A stretch of DNA of 64,000 bases from Austwickia chelonae. GTDB taxonomy: Bacteria; Actinomycetota; Actinomycetes; Actinomycetales; Dermatophilaceae. Each line of letters opens with the position of its first letter. The stretch's first letter is position 1. The notes beneath the pieces were generated by a model that was given only the letters and a program-made list of their open reading frames with translations, made no database searches and was not told where the DNA came from. The DNA lies in the NCBI RefSeq assembly GCF_003391095.1, contig NZ_CP031447.1, forward strand, positions 3,348,001 to 3,412,000. Direction: 5' to 3'. The position numbers were made by a program, and so were the translations under genes. Shown piece by piece: positions 50,554 through 60,456 of the stretch.

Positions 50554-52146
50554 ATGAAATCCATGACCAGCACCGAGCGCATCTTCCTGCGACTGGAGCG
50601 CGACGGCTTCCCGATGGACGTCGTCGGCATCACCGTGCTCGAGCCCTCCGGGAAAACCGAACTGACCTACGACGCTGTCAGGCTGGTCATCGCACGGGTC
50701 CTGGACGAAGCTCCCTACCTGAGTCGACGGGTCTCCCAGGCCCCGCTCGGGATCGGGGAGGACAAGTGGGTCGACGACCCCCATCTGGACCTCGACCATC
50801 ACGTCCAGGAGGTCTTCTGCCCCGGACAGGGCAGCGAACGTGACCTGCTCGATCTCGTCCTAGACCTCACCGCCGATCCCCTGGACCGCTCCCGGCCGCT
50901 CTGGCAGGTGTGGTTGGTCCACGGCATGGCCGAACGACGGAGCGCACTGGTTCTACGCGGCCATCACGCCCTGACCGACGGGCTGGGTTTCATGCGGCTC
51001 TACCAGTCGATCTTCGAGGCCGACCCGCCGTCGGATCCCGCAGAACAGGCGTTGCACTCACCCACCGTGGGCATCGGGGACAAGGCTGGCTCCCCCGGAC
51101 CGACCCGTCCCTTCATCAGCAGGTCGACCGGGTACGAACCGCCCGCCCTGCTGCGAGCCGCCGTGGAGATCCCCCAACGGGCCGCGATCACCGTTCGGAC
51201 AAGCATGCGGATCGCTCGTACGCTGACCGGGATCGCACCCCGCGCAGTGGACCGAGCCACCCGCAGGATGCGAAATCGCCTTCCTGGTGGGCAGTTGTCA
51301 CCTGAAAGGCCTGCCGCAGCATCGACCGGTGGACGGTCGGCCGGTCGCCCGCTGAAGCTTCCTCCGTTCGTCCCCTCCCTCACCGATCACCCTCCAGTGA
51401 CCCGGTTCAACCGGCACATCAAGGACACCGGACGAGCCATGGCCGTCCTGAGCCTCCCGCTGGACCAGGTACAGACTGCACGAGGAGCCCATCCCGGATC
51501 GACGTTGAACGATGTGATCCTCGCGGTGGTCAGCGGGGCGCTGCGCGCCTACCTGGCGGAATTCGACGAGGTCCCGGACCGGCCCTTGGTGACCACCTGC
51601 CCGGTGAGCGTCCGCACCCGCCGGGAGGGGGACGGTGATCGATCAGGCGGGAATGCCTTCACTGCGATCTGGGTCGACCTTCCAGTACATCTCGCCGATC
51701 CGGTCGAGCGGCTCGCCGCTGTGCACGCCCGGTCGAGCCAGGCCAAGAGTGGCCTCCCCCGTTCGCGGGCGTCCTGGGACGTGCTCTCGGACGTAGGGGA
51801 TCTGCTGCTGCCCGGGGTGGTCTCGGCGGCGATGGCCTTCGCGGGTTCACGGCCATTCCATCTCATCCCACCGACCCAGAACCTCTCGGTGTCGACGATG
51901 CGCGGTTCGGCAGACCCGTTGTATTTCTGCGGACGCAAGGTGGAGCACCTGTACGCCCGCACGATCATCTGCCCGCCGGTATACCTTTTCATTCATGCGA
52001 TCAGCTATGACGGAAAGCTGGAGATCGGCATTCTTTCTGCTCGCGAGTTACTTCCCGATCCGGACGCTGTCGCCCACCACATGCGCACCGAACTGGAGGC
52101 TCTCCTGGAGCATATTTCAGCTCGGGCGTCGCGCGGCATTGCTTGA
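50554..52146 (+). CDS. Wax ester synthase/diacylglycerol acyltransferase
   Basis: A 530-residue WS/DGAT protein. The catalytic HHALTDG motif (HHxxxDG) is present near residue 135. The N terminus has FLRLERDGFPMDVVGI, and later NDVILAVVSGALRAYL and the late NLSVSTMRGS are family features. It makes triacylglycerol or wax ester from acyl-CoA, as common in actinobacteria. The ribosome site is GGAG at 7 bases. A linker of about 80 residues (200-280) is Arg/Pro-rich. It stands alone; lipid neighbours are absent. Confidence 0.9.
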   Translation: MKSMTSTERIFLRLERDGFPMDVVGITVLEPSGKTELTYDAVRLVIARVLDEAPYLSRRVSQAPLGIGEDKWVDDPHLDLDHHVQEVFCPGQGSERDLLDLVLDLTADPLDRSRPLWQVWLVHGMAERRSALVLRGHHALTDGLGFMRLYQSIFEADPPSDPAEQALHSPTVGIGDKAGSPGPTRPFISRSTGYEPPALLRAAVEIPQRAAITVRTSMRIARTLTGIAPRAVDRATRRMRNRLPGGQLSPERPAAASTGGRSAGRPLKLPPFVPSLTDHPPVTRFNRHIKDTGRAMAVLSLPLDQVQTARGAHPGSTLNDVILAVVSGALRAYLAEFDEVPDRPLVTTCPVSVRTRREGDGDRSGGNAFTAIWVDLPVHLADPVERLAAVHARSSQAKSGLPRSRASWDVLSDVGDLLLPGVVSAAMAFAGSRPFHLIPPTQNLSVSTMRGSADPLYFCGRKVEHLYARTIICPPVYLFIHAISYDGKLEIGILSARELLPDPDAVAHHMRTELEALLEHISARASRGIA

Positions 52147-52147
52147 C

Positions 52148-52163
52148 AACACTTCACAGTGTT
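52148..52163 (+). terminator. Short hairpin after WS/DGAT gene
   Basis: AACACT (52148-52153) and AGTGTT (52158-52163) flank a TCAC loop just after the stop, followed by a weakly T-rich stretch. Confidence 0.4.
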
Positions 52164-52235
52164 TCTGTATGAGTTCACAGATTTTTCTCCTTTGCGCGAC
52201 ACGGATCAAAGACGTGAACAGGCTAGGCTCACCTC

Positions 52236-52730
52236 ATGTCACGTCGGCTGACCATGCACGACATGTTGCCGATCGGCAACATGTCAGAACGCTCGGGGAT
52301 CCCAGTTCCAACCCTGCGTTTCTATGAAGACCAAGGCATTCTCACGTCATATCGAACACGCGGGAACCAGCGTCGATATCCACGACATGTCCTCCGTCGC
52401 CTTGCCTTCATCAAGGCTGCTCAACAATTCGGCATGTCGCTGGCCGACATCCGCGCTTCCCTCGAACACCTGCCCCAGAACGATGTGCCCTCCGAAAGCG
52501 ATTGGAAACACCTCACCGGGATCTGGCAACGCTCCCTCCAGGAGCGCATCGACCACCTGACCGCCATGCGGGACAGCCTCGACTGCTGCATGGGGTGCGG
52601 ATGCCTCTCCACCGCACGCTGCCCACTCGTCAACCCCGACGACATCTGCGCCAAGGAGCCCCTGCAGAGCCGACGCAGGAAGTCCGCTCGTACCGAGCAA
52701 GCGCTCAGCCGTCGCTCGCCCCGACGTTGA
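52236..52730 (+). CDS. soxR: Redox-sensitive MerR-family regulator SoxR
   Basis: A 164-residue MerR protein. The HTH is MSERSGIPVPTLRFYEDQG with RNQRRYPRHVLRRL-like wing residues. The C-terminal [2Fe-2S] motif CMGCGCLSTARCP has four cysteines in the SoxR spacing. It senses redox-active compounds through cluster oxidation. ATG 52236 lies 6 bases after a TAGGCT -10-like box. Its end overlaps the opposite VOC gene by 26 bases. No soxS; in actinobacteria SoxR acts on oxidoreductase and efflux genes directly. Confidence 0.9.
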   Translation: MSRRLTMHDMLPIGNMSERSGIPVPTLRFYEDQGILTSYRTRGNQRRYPRHVLRRLAFIKAAQQFGMSLADIRASLEHLPQNDVPSESDWKHLTGIWQRSLQERIDHLTAMRDSLDCCMGCGCLSTARCPLVNPDDICAKEPLQSRRRKSARTEQALSRRSPRR

Positions 52731-53118
52731 TCGACCAGACCACCCCGTAGCGGTCCACCACCGTTCCGAACTCATCCCCCCAGGGCTGTTTCTGGAAGGA
52801 TTCGACGACCTCACCCCCGTCGCAGAGGCGGTCGAGGTATCCCGCCATCTCCTCACCGCGAGGCCCGCTGAGCGAAAGCTGCCCGTTGGGCCGAGGAGGG
52901 CGCCCCGCCGACTCCAAGGAATCCACCGCCATCAGGACGAAGCCCGATCGGGTGATCAGGTGACTGTGCAGCACCCGCTCCGCCCCCTCTCCATGCACCG
53001 CCCCGTACTGACCGAAGGTGGCGAACTCGAGAGACCCCCCGAAGGTGTCCCGGTAGAACTCCATGGCCTCCCGGCAAGTGCCGTCGAAGCTCAGACAGGG
53101 ACTGAAGAGCACACCCAT
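52705..53118 (-). CDS. PhnB-like VOC/glyoxalase-fold protein
   Basis: A 137-residue protein of two beta-alpha-beta-beta-beta modules. It has PCLSFDGTCREAMEFYRDTFGG, then GDEFGTVVDRYGVVWSINV, the typical PhnB/3-demethylubiquinone methyltransferase-like end. Metal-binding His or Glu residues are not conserved as in active dioxygenases. Function unknown. AGGAGG gives a strong ribosome site at the ATG 53118. Confidence 0.88.
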   Translation of the reverse strand: MGVLFSPCLSFDGTCREAMEFYRDTFGGSLEFATFGQYGAVHGEGAERVLHSHLITRSGFVLMAVDSLESAGRPPRPNGQLSLSGPRGEEMAGYLDRLCDGGEVVESFQKQPWGDEFGTVVDRYGVVWSINVGASDG

Positions 53119-53376
53119 AGGTCCTCCTGCACGGAGACTGACGTGGACACGACTAGAGACATTCAGGATTTTTCACTTTAATTTCCCTATGGCCCACTGT
53201 CATGCCAGACAGCCCGTCGGGCTGCCCGGCGCGTCGCGCGACCACCTGCCCCACGGCCGACACGATCCGGACGCGACATGTGACCATCCAGCGAAATCTG
53301 CCCTTGGTCCCGAAAACACTCATAAGGCTCGAACGGGAGTCGAATAGCCTTGCTGTACAGGAAAATTCTTAGGAAA

Positions 53377-53406
53377 GGGTGCCCTGAGCCAGACTTTGGG
53401 GCACCC
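53377..53406 (+). promoter_or_regulatory. Leader hairpin upstream of PTS operon
   Basis: GGGTGCCC (53377-53384) and GGGCACCC (53399-53406) form an 8-bp stem 134 bases before the PTS start. The interval 53119-53539 has no other supported feature. It may act in the leader of the operon; its role is unknown. Confidence 0.4.
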
Positions 53407-53539
53407 CGCCCATGGCTTAGGCGGCAGCCCGGGTTTCGTCTTTAGGGACGCGTCTGCAAGCATCTGTTCGACCCCGGACCCCACTGCAGCGGATCGTGTG
53501 AGCGAATCCCGCACGTCCGCCGTTCCCAAGGAGGTGGAC

Positions 53540-56125
53540 ATGACGACTGCACCGTCCTCTGCGCCTGGACTGCGCCTCATAGCGCCGGTCTCAGGTGTGC
53601 TCGTCCCCATAGAGCAGGTACCCGACCCCGTCTTCGCCCAGAAGATGGTCGGCGAAGGTATCTCCATCGACCCGCTCTCCTCGAGCCTGCTAGCCCCGTG
53701 CGACGGCGAAATCGCCCACCTGCACCCCAGCCAGCACGCCGTCACCGTGCGGACAGCCGAAGGACTGGAGATCCTCCTCCACATCGGGCTGGACACCGTC
53801 CAGATGCGTGGCGAAGGCTTCACCGCCCGCGTCGAACTGGGCGACAAGGTCACCACTGGGCAGCCGCTCATCGACTTCGACATGGACAAGATCGCCGTCG
53901 AGGCCAAGAGCCTGCTCACCCAGGTCGTGATCGCCAACTCCGACCAGATCACTTCACTCGTCCCGGCCACCGGAGTGGCCCAGGCCGGCGACGATGTCGT
54001 AGCCACCATCACCCTCGCCGCAGGTGACACGACCGACACCGCCGGCACAACACCCACCGGGCGCACGGTCACCTCCCCGGCAGTGCTTGTCCCCAACCCG
54101 ACCGGTCTGCACGCCCGACCGGCCGCTGCCCTGGCCACCGCCGCCAAGCGCTTCGAATCGCAGATCCTGCTGCGCCGCGGCGAGGAGAGCGCCAACGCCA
54201 AGAGCGTGATGGCGATCATGGCCATGTCCGTCAGCCTGCGCGACAAGGTCCAGATCAGCGCCACCGGCGCCGACGCCGAAAAAGCCGCCGCAGACCTCTC
54301 ACGCGCCATCGCCGAAGGCCTCGGCGAAGCCGGGGTCAGCGCGCTGCCCGACGACCCCGAAGCTGCGCCCGTCAGCTCACCGGCCGCCGCGACCCCCTAC
54401 GGCGAACCGCTCATCCGGCGTCGTTCCGAGGACCCCAACGTCCTCCTCGGCGTCTCGGCCTCACCAGGCCTGGGAGTCGGCACCATCGTCCAGATCCGCA
54501 AGGACGAGATCGAGGTCGAAGAGTTCGCACACGACCGCCACGCCGAACGCCGCGCCCTGACCGACGCCCTCGACCGGGCCGCCGTTCAACTCAAGTCGCT
54601 GCGCGACAAGATGGCCAAGGAAGCCGACGACGACAAGGCACAGATCTTCGAGGCCCACCAGGCCCTGTTGACCGACCCCGACCTGCTCGACATCGCCATC
54701 TCCGGCATCGACAAGGGCAAGAGCGCCCCCTACGCCTGGCGGGCCGCCTACACCGTCTACGCCGACCGTCTGGCCGGGCTGAAGAACGAGATCCTCGCCG
54801 GGCGAGCCAATGACGTCCGCGACGTCGGCCGCCGCGTGCTCGAGGAGCTCACCGGGCACAAGGCCGAAGGGCCGGTCATCGTCGAAGGCTCGGTCCTCAT
54901 CGCCGAAGACCTGACCCCCAGCGACACTGCTTCGCTGGACACCAGCAAGGTCGTCGGCTTCGCCACCGTCGGCGGCGGAGCCACCAGCCACGTGGCCATC
55001 CTGGCCCGCTCGATGGACATCCCCGCCATCGCCGGCATCGAGGCCAAGGCCCTCGAACTGGCCACTGGCTCCCGCGTTGTCCTCGACGGTGCCGCAGGAA
55101 CCCTGCGTATCAACGTCAGCGACGACGAGATCACCCAGATCCGCGAACGCCAGGCCCGCGCCGCCGAACGCAAGCAGCGCGACCTCGCCGAAGCCCAGAG
55201 TCCAGCCGTCACCACCGACGGTCGCGCCATCGAGGTCGTCGCCAATATCGGCAGCGCCCAGGACGCCCGCGCAGCCGCAGAGGTCGGCGGCGAAGGAGTC
55301 GGGCTGCTGCGCAGCGAATTCCTCTTCCTCGACCGGGCCACCGCCCCCACCGAGGACGAGCAGTACGAGGCCTACCGGGCTGCGGCTGAGGCGCTCTCCC
55401 CCGGCCAGCCGTTGGTCATCCGTACCCTCGACGTCGGCGGCGACAAGCCCCTGCCCTATCTGCCCCTGCCCCGCGAGGAGAACCCCTTCCTCGGCGAGCG
55501 GGGCATCCGGGTCGGGCTGAACCGCCCCGATGTGCTGCGCACCCAGCTGCGGGCCATCCTGCGTGCCTCCACCACCGGCGCGAAATTGCACATCATGTTC
55601 CCGATGATCGCCACCCTCGAAGACCTGCGCGCCGCCAAGGGCGTGCTCGAGGAAGAGCGTGAGCTCCTCGGGGTCGACCCGGTGCCCGTCGGCATCATGG
55701 TCGAAGTACCTTCCACCGCCGTCATGGCACGTCAGTTCGCCGCCGAATGCGACTTCTTCTCCATCGGCACGAACGACCTCACCCAGTACACCCTCGCGAT
55801 GGACCGGGGACACCCCACACTGGCACCGCAGGTCGACGCGCTCAACCCTGCAGTGCTGGGCCTGATCGCCCAGACCGTCGAAGCTGCCCACGCCCACGGG
55901 CGCTGGGTCGGTGTCTGCGGCGGTGTGGCCTCCGACCCGCAGGCCACCGCCATCCTCGTCGGGCTGGGAGTGGACGAACTGTCCGTCTCCGTCCCCGCGA
56001 TCCCCACGGTGAAGGCGCAGGTCCGCGCCCTCAACGTCGAACGTGCCCGTGAGATCGCCGCACAGGCCCTGGCTGCGAACACCGCAGCCGACGTGCGCGC
56101 ACTCGTCCCCTACGAGCAGTACTGA
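53540..56125 (+). CDS. PTS fusion protein EIIA(Glc-type)-HPr-Enzyme I
   Basis: An 861-residue three-domain phosphotransferase. Residues 1-155 are EIIA of the Crr type with His66 and the phospho-His81 ([12 protein letters not shown]). Residues 178-265 are HPr with His191 in [10 protein letters not shown]. Residues about 300-861 are Enzyme I with phospho-His484 in [13 protein letters not shown] and Cys793 in VCGGVASDP. One protein thus carries phosphate from PEP to EIIB. This order resembles NagF of GlcNAc systems, so glucose or GlcNAc uptake is likely. AAGGAGGTGGAC is an excellent ribosome site. The EIIC-EIIB gene follows 20 bases later. Confidence 0.95.
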   Translation: MTTAPSSAPGLRLIAPVSGVLVPIEQVPDPVFAQKMVGEGISIDPLSSSLLAPCDGEIAHLHPSQHAVTVRTAEGLEILLHIGLDTVQMRGEGFTARVELGDKVTTGQPLIDFDMDKIAVEAKSLLTQVVIANSDQITSLVPATGVAQAGDDVVATITLAAGDTTDTAGTTPTGRTVTSPAVLVPNPTGLHARPAAALATAAKRFESQILLRRGEESANAKSVMAIMAMSVSLRDKVQISATGADAEKAAADLSRAIAEGLGEAGVSALPDDPEAAPVSSPAAATPYGEPLIRRRSEDPNVLLGVSASPGLGVGTIVQIRKDEIEVEEFAHDRHAERRALTDALDRAAVQLKSLRDKMAKEADDDKAQIFEAHQALLTDPDLLDIAISGIDKGKSAPYAWRAAYTVYADRLAGLKNEILAGRANDVRDVGRRVLEELTGHKAEGPVIVEGSVLIAEDLTPSDTASLDTSKVVGFATVGGGATSHVAILARSMDIPAIAGIEAKALELATGSRVVLDGAAGTLRINVSDDEITQIRERQARAAERKQRDLAEAQSPAVTTDGRAIEVVANIGSAQDARAAAEVGGEGVGLLRSEFLFLDRATAPTEDEQYEAYRAAAEALSPGQPLVIRTLDVGGDKPLPYLPLPREENPFLGERGIRVGLNRPDVLRTQLRAILRASTTGAKLHIMFPMIATLEDLRAAKGVLEEERELLGVDPVPVGIMVEVPSTAVMARQFAAECDFFSIGTNDLTQYTLAMDRGHPTLAPQVDALNPAVLGLIAQTVEAAHAHGRWVGVCGGVASDPQATAILVGLGVDELSVSVPAIPTVKAQVRALNVERAREIAAQALAANTAADVRALVPYEQY

Positions 56126-56145
56126 GCCGGAAGGAAAACAGAGCC

Positions 56146-58068
56146 ATGTCCACTGTGGCCACTCAGTCGGAGAAGACCTCCGGCTCGACGGGGGCGACCG
56201 ACGAGAAGAACGGGCTCGGATCCCGGATCTTCGCCGAGATGCAACGCCTCGGTAAGTCCCTGATGCTCCCGGTGTCCGTCCTCCCGGTCGCCGGCATCCT
56301 GCTCGGCGTCGGTATGGCGTCCTTGAAGGGCATCGAGACCAACGGATGGCAGGTGCCCGAAGCGGTCACCCTGCTCTTCCAGATCATGCAGAACTCCGGA
56401 GACCCGATCTTCGCCGCGCTGCCGCTGATCTTCGCGATCGGTGTCGCGCTGGGTATGACGAAGAACGACGGTGTGTCCGCGCTGGCCGCGACCGTCGGCT
56501 TCCTCGTCATGATCGCGACGATGGGGGTCATCGGTAAGGCCCGGGGCATCATCGTCCCGTTGAACGACAAGCTGCCGAAGGCCGATCAGAAACCGCCGTT
56601 CAGCATGTTCGGCATCGAGACCATCTCCACCGGTGTCTTCGGCGGCATCATCATCGGCCTGGTCGCCGGGTACCTGTTCAACAAGTACTACCGGATCAGC
56701 CTGCCCCCTTACCTGGGCTTCTTCGCCGGTAAGCGGTTCGTGCCGATCGTCACCGCCTTCGCCGCCATCGCGGTGGGTGTCGTTCTGGCCTTCGTCTGGC
56801 CGCCCGTCCAGAACGGGATCAACTCCTTCGGTGCATGGGCTTCCAACAGCCAGACCTGGGCCGCGGTGTGGCTCTACGGAACGGTCGAGCGTTCGCTGAT
56901 CCCCTTCGGCCTGCACCACATCTGGAATGCGCCCTTCTTCTACGAGCTGGGCGAGTGCACCAAGCCTGATGGCACCGTGCTGCACGGCTGGCTGAACTGC
57001 TTCTACTACAAGCCCGAGTACGGCGTGCTCGGCGGTGGCTTCCTGTTCAAGATGTTCGGTCTGCCCGGTGCAGCTCTGGCCATCTGGAAGACGGCCAAGC
57101 CGGAGAACCGTGTCCGCGTCGGTTCCATCATGTTCTCGGCCGCGCTGACCTCGTTCCTGACCGGTATCACCGAGCCGCTCGAGTTCTCGTTCATGTTCGT
57201 GGCGCCGCTGCTGTACGTCGCGCACATCATCCTGGCCGGGCTGAGCTTCCCGATCATGTTCCTGCTCGGTGGACGTCTGGGTTACACCTTCAGCCAGGGT
57301 GGTATCGACTACCTGCTCTACTTCGCACTGGACCAGAAGCCCTGGCTGGTGCTCCTCGTCGGACCGATCTACTTCGCGCTGTACTACGTGGTCTTCGCCA
57401 CGCTGATCAAGTGGCGTGACCTGAAGACCCCGGGCCGTGAGGACGCCGTCGCCGAGAGCGCCGTCACCGGTGGCTCGACGAACGACTTCGCCCGCCAGCT
57501 GGTGCTCGCCTTCGGTGGCCGTTCCAACATCACCGACCTCGACGCCTGCATCACGCGTCTGCGTGTCGGGGTGAAGGACATCAGCCGCGCCGACCAGGCC
57601 AAGTTGAAGGCGCTCGGGGCTGCCGGTGTCCTGGTCGTCGGCCGCAACATGCAGGCCATCTTCGGCACCCGTTCGGAGAACCTGAAGACGGACATGGAGG
57701 AGTACCTGTCCACTGCCGGTGACGACGCCGATCTCTCCGAGGCCGATGTCGCCGATGTGGTCTACGAGGCGCCTGCTGCGACTCAGCCGAAGCTGCGTGA
57801 CCCCGAGGCCCCGCAGAAGGTCGAGATCTGGCTGGGTGCCCTCGGTCACCGCAGCAATATCGTGAAGGTCGAGGAGGCCGGGGAGACCCGTCTGCGAATC
57901 GTCATCCGGGAGAATGCCCCGGTCGACGAGGATGCTCTGCGCGCTGCCGGTGTTCTGGGCATCGCGCAGATCACCGACACCACGCTGCACCTGATCGTCG
58001 GGCTCAACGCCGATCAGTACGCGACCGAGATGAGGGCTCAGCTCTCCAAGGAGCCGAAGACCGTCTGA
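56146..58068 (+). CDS. PTS glucose/GlcNAc-type EIIC-EIIB with an extra Cys-less EIIB domain
   Basis: A 640-residue permease. EIIC (about 35-430) has [33 protein letters not shown] and [16 protein letters not shown] (about 450-530) has the phospho-Cys468 in [11 protein letters not shown] and closely resembles PtsG. A further domain (558-640) repeats the EIIB pattern ([40 protein letters not shown]), but the Cys position is Gly579. The extra domain cannot be phosphorylated and may be structural or regulatory. The substrate cannot be fixed between glucose and GlcNAc. Confidence 0.93.
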   Translation: MSTVATQSEKTSGSTGATDEKNGLGSRIFAEMQRLGKSLMLPVSVLPVAGILLGVGMASLKGIETNGWQVPEAVTLLFQIMQNSGDPIFAALPLIFAIGVALGMTKNDGVSALAATVGFLVMIATMGVIGKARGIIVPLNDKLPKADQKPPFSMFGIETISTGVFGGIIIGLVAGYLFNKYYRISLPPYLGFFAGKRFVPIVTAFAAIAVGVVLAFVWPPVQNGINSFGAWASNSQTWAAVWLYGTVERSLIPFGLHHIWNAPFFYELGECTKPDGTVLHGWLNCFYYKPEYGVLGGGFLFKMFGLPGAALAIWKTAKPENRVRVGSIMFSAALTSFLTGITEPLEFSFMFVAPLLYVAHIILAGLSFPIMFLLGGRLGYTFSQGGIDYLLYFALDQKPWLVLLVGPIYFALYYVVFATLIKWRDLKTPGREDAVAESAVTGGSTNDFARQLVLAFGGRSNITDLDACITRLRVGVKDISRADQAKLKALGAAGVLVVGRNMQAIFGTRSENLKTDMEEYLSTAGDDADLSEADVADVVYEAPAATQPKLRDPEAPQKVEIWLGALGHRSNIVKVEEAGETRLRIVIRENAPVDEDALRAAGVLGIAQITDTTLHLIVGLNADQYATEMRAQLSKEPKTV

Positions 58069-58081
58069 GGTCCTGAAGAAC

Positions 58082-58126
58082 CGACGGGAGGGCCGCCCAC
58101 GCGCTGCGTGGGCGGCCCTCCCGTCG
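58082..58126 (+). terminator. Strong 21-bp stem terminator of the PTS operon
   Basis: 58082-58102 pairs perfectly with 58106-58126 around a 3-base loop, starting 14 bases after the stop. It is GC-rich and very stable, followed by TATC rather than a long T-run. It also faces the convergent lipoprotein gene and can act on both strands. Confidence 0.85.
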
Positions 58127-58177
58127 TATCAGGCACCGATCTTCTCCGTCCAGCGGTTCGGCGACCGCGGCAGAACG

Positions 58178-59257
58178 TCAGCCGGCGAGAAGTCCGGTGA
58201 CCGCTGGGTCGATCCGGGTGGAATAGGTCAGGTTCGGCTTCTTCACCGCAGGGGTGTAGTTGCCGGTGAAGATGACACCTCCTCCGGTGTTCCAGAAGAA
58301 CACCAGGCCGCCCTGGTCGGTCATCGGGCCGTCGGGCTGGGCACACCACATCCGGGTGATCGCGGTGGCGTCGCGGATCTCCTGGTGCGGGCCGAGCACC
58401 GGGGTCATGCCGTCATGGGTGCCATCGCGCATGACGATGGTCTGTTTGACGGTGTCGCCGTCGACGATGAGCACGCGGGTCGCGGCCTGCTCGTCCACGG
58501 CGAGGTTGCCGTCGAGATCGAAGCTCTCCACGCTCATGGAGGTGACATTGCGCAGGCCGGTCGCGATGACCTTCGGCTCGGAGAGTTTGATCTGGCGGGC
58601 GGCGGCGCTCATCTCGTAGCGCAACAGCTGGCCCTTGGCGTCGACAACGAAGATCTCCGGGTCGCCGTTGATGTGGAAGGCCACCGAAGCGCCCAAGGCC
58701 TTGGCCTTGTCGTATCCCTCGCCCAGTACCACGTCGGTGGTCAGCATCGAACTGGCGACCTTGCCTGCGTCGTCGCGGGTCATGCTGACCTCGATGTAGT
58801 GCAGGCGCCCTTGCGGGTCGGTGGCGACGAAGGTCTCCATACCGCTGCCGACATCACCCATTCCGCCGCCCCTGGCCAGGAGGACCGGCTGGAAGCTGAA
58901 CTGTCCCTGCCGTTCGACCATGCGGGCGATGGAGCCGTTGAGTTCGTGGGCGTACAGGGTCTGGCGAACCGTGCTGGCAACCTTGGCCCGGCACTCCAGC
59001 CCGTCGAGGAGCCGCCCGGCCGGGGCGGCCAGGTTCTGGACGGACATGACACCGGCGGCGGTGTCGGTGGTGGCCTCGCCCTGAGGTTCTGCCGCCGACG
59101 AGGACGCAGCCGCAGCGGGGGTCTTCGCCGATGCAGAGGTCGAGACCGGTGCGCTTCCGCAACCAGCAGCGGCCAGGGCTGCGCACGTCGTCACAGCCAG
59201 CACCTTTCCCAGCAGGCCGAGTCGACCGGGGAGGAAACGGGAGGTCTTGACGTTCAT
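58178..59257 (-). CDS. Hypothetical secreted lipoprotein
   Basis: A 359-residue protein with a signal peptide ending in a lipobox (ALAAAGCGS, Cys at about 32). An Ala/Ser/Thr-rich linker follows to about residue 70. The remainder reads as beta-rich repeated blade-like strands (TFVATDPQGRLHYIEVSM, IFVVDAKGQLLRYEMS, VLIVDGDTVKQTIVM), perhaps a propeller-like fold. No enzymatic motif is recognised. ATG 59257 has AAAGGA at 6 bases. The upstream region holds direct GTnAC repeats. Confidence 0.75.
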   Translation of the reverse strand: MNVKTSRFLPGRLGLLGKVLAVTTCAALAAAGCGSAPVSTSASAKTPAAAASSSAAEPQGEATTDTAAGVMSVQNLAAPAGRLLDGLECRAKVASTVRQTLYAHELNGSIARMVERQGQFSFQPVLLARGGGMGDVGSGMETFVATDPQGRLHYIEVSMTRDDAGKVASSMLTTDVVLGEGYDKAKALGASVAFHINGDPEIFVVDAKGQLLRYEMSAAARQIKLSEPKVIATGLRNVTSMSVESFDLDGNLAVDEQAATRVLIVDGDTVKQTIVMRDGTHDGMTPVLGPHQEIRDATAITRMWCAQPDGPMTDQGGLVFFWNTGGGVIFTGNYTPAVKKPNLTYSTRIDPAVTGLLAG

Positions 59258-59344
59258 AGTGGTTCCTTTGCCCTTGAACCAGTCTCGCAATACATACTGT
59301 CCCCCCTCTGACGCTCTGACCAGAGCCCCGGCTTCGCTTGCTGC

Positions 59345-59430
59345 GTAACCGTGATGTCACGTATCGGTCACAGAACTATCCGCCCAGGTCGCAGATATCG
59401 GTCGAAGCCGACATGTCACGGACGGGTCAC
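59345..59430. promoter_or_regulatory. GTnAC direct repeats with 11-bp period between lipoprotein and MEMO genes
   Basis: GTAAC at 59345, GTCAC at 59356 and GTCAC at 59367 are each separated by exactly 6 bases. A second pair, GTCAC 59415 and GTCAC 59426, has the same spacing. Eleven-bp direct repeats are the signature of OmpR/PhoB-type response-regulator sites; MtrA or PhoP are candidates. They lie 88-173 bases from the lipoprotein start. Confidence 0.6.
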
Positions 59431-59591
59431 GCTGAGTCCACGCGATAGCCACGGAGCCGGGAGGCTCGACACGGCACACCCACGCCGTCCGGTTCTCCCC
59501 CACGCACGCCAACCCCGAGTCAGGCCGCATTGGGATGTCATGGGCAGCATACCCGTAAAAGACCCAACTCATTTGTGGGTAGCGTTGACCC

Positions 59592-60407
59592 ATGGCCGCC
59601 AACCGACCGCCGGCAGCGGCCGGCAGACAGTATCCAGCCGAGGCTCGCGAGCTGACCGATCTGATCAGATCACAGCTCGCTCAGGGACGTGCCGACATGG
59701 CGCTCGATCCGGAGCACCCGCCGAAAGCCGTTCTCGTGGCGCACAGCGACTACTCCCACTGCGGTCACGGCTCCGCCGCCGCCTACGCCCGCGTCGAAGT
59801 CGCCCGCAGCAACATCCGGAAGGTCGTCCTCCTGGGCCCGGTTCAACAGGACCCTCCCCGGGGGATCGCCCTGACCGGCTACGAAGCCTTCAGCACCCCC
59901 TTGGGTGACGTCCCCGTCGACCAACAGGCAGCCCGAGCCCTGGCCGAAGCCCTGCCCGAGATCGTGCACACCGACGACGAAGCCCACCGAAGGGAGATCT
60001 CCCTGGAGGTACAGCTCCCCTTCCTGCAGGAGGTCCTCGACGAGTTCACGTTCGTCCCCCTCGCCGTGGGCCGGGCCATTCCCGTCGAGGTCGCCGCCGT
60101 TCTCGACCTGCTCTGGGGCGGTGAGGAGACCCTGGTCGTGGCCAGCTCAGCATTGTCCAGGTCGCTACGCCAAGAAGAAGCCCGCGCCGTCGACGAGGTC
60201 ACCATCGGGCAGATCCTCGACGGGCGCGGCGCGTTGACCGCCGAACAGGCCAGCGGAGCCACCCCGGTCAACGGCCTCCTCCTGGCCGTCCAGAATCACC
60301 GGCTGATTCCCGAGCTGCTCGACACCAGCAACTCCGGAGACACCGGGGGCGACCCCCTGAAGGTCACCGGCCACGCATCCTTCGTCTTCCGACCCTCGAA
60401 CGACTGA
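59592..60407 (+). CDS. MEMO-fold protein (AmmeMemoRadiSam B-like) lacking most metal ligands
   Basis: A 271-residue protein of the MEMO1/AMMECR-linked B family. AVLVAHSDYSHCGHGSAAAYARV corresponds to the usual PHAGY block and keeps His51. But LGPVQQ replaces LGPSH, SSALSRSL replaces SSDLSHY, and TPVNGL replaces the conserved CG. Only one of the three expected metal ligands remains, so it is probably a non-catalytic homologue. No ribosome site; TAGCGT ends 6 bases before the ATG, suggesting a leaderless message. No radical SAM partner is nearby. Confidence 0.75.
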   Translation: MAANRPPAAAGRQYPAEARELTDLIRSQLAQGRADMALDPEHPPKAVLVAHSDYSHCGHGSAAAYARVEVARSNIRKVVLLGPVQQDPPRGIALTGYEAFSTPLGDVPVDQQAARALAEALPEIVHTDDEAHRREISLEVQLPFLQEVLDEFTFVPLAVGRAIPVEVAAVLDLLWGGEETLVVASSALSRSLRQEEARAVDEVTIGQILDGRGALTAEQASGATPVNGLLLAVQNHRLIPELLDTSNSGDTGGDPLKVTGHASFVFRPSND

Positions 60408-60444
60408 GGGAGGGGCAAGCCTCTGCCAGGCCGCCCCTCCCTCC
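60407..60444. terminator. Bidirectional terminator between MEMO-like and chemoreceptor genes
   Basis: GAGGGAGGGGC (60407-60417) pairs perfectly with GCCCCTCCCTC (60434-60444) across a 16-base loop in the short convergent gap. Confidence 0.75.
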
Positions 60445-60456
60445 GCGTTCTACGGA

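Noticed and set aside
53396-53539. N-terminal extension of the PTS fusion protein
   Set aside because: The frame is open but the EIIA domain begins after ATG 53540, which has an optimal ribosome site.
54461-57990. Long minus-strand open frames opposite the PTS genes
   Set aside because: Gly/Asp/Gln-rich shadows of highly conserved PTS coding sequence; no domain recognisable.
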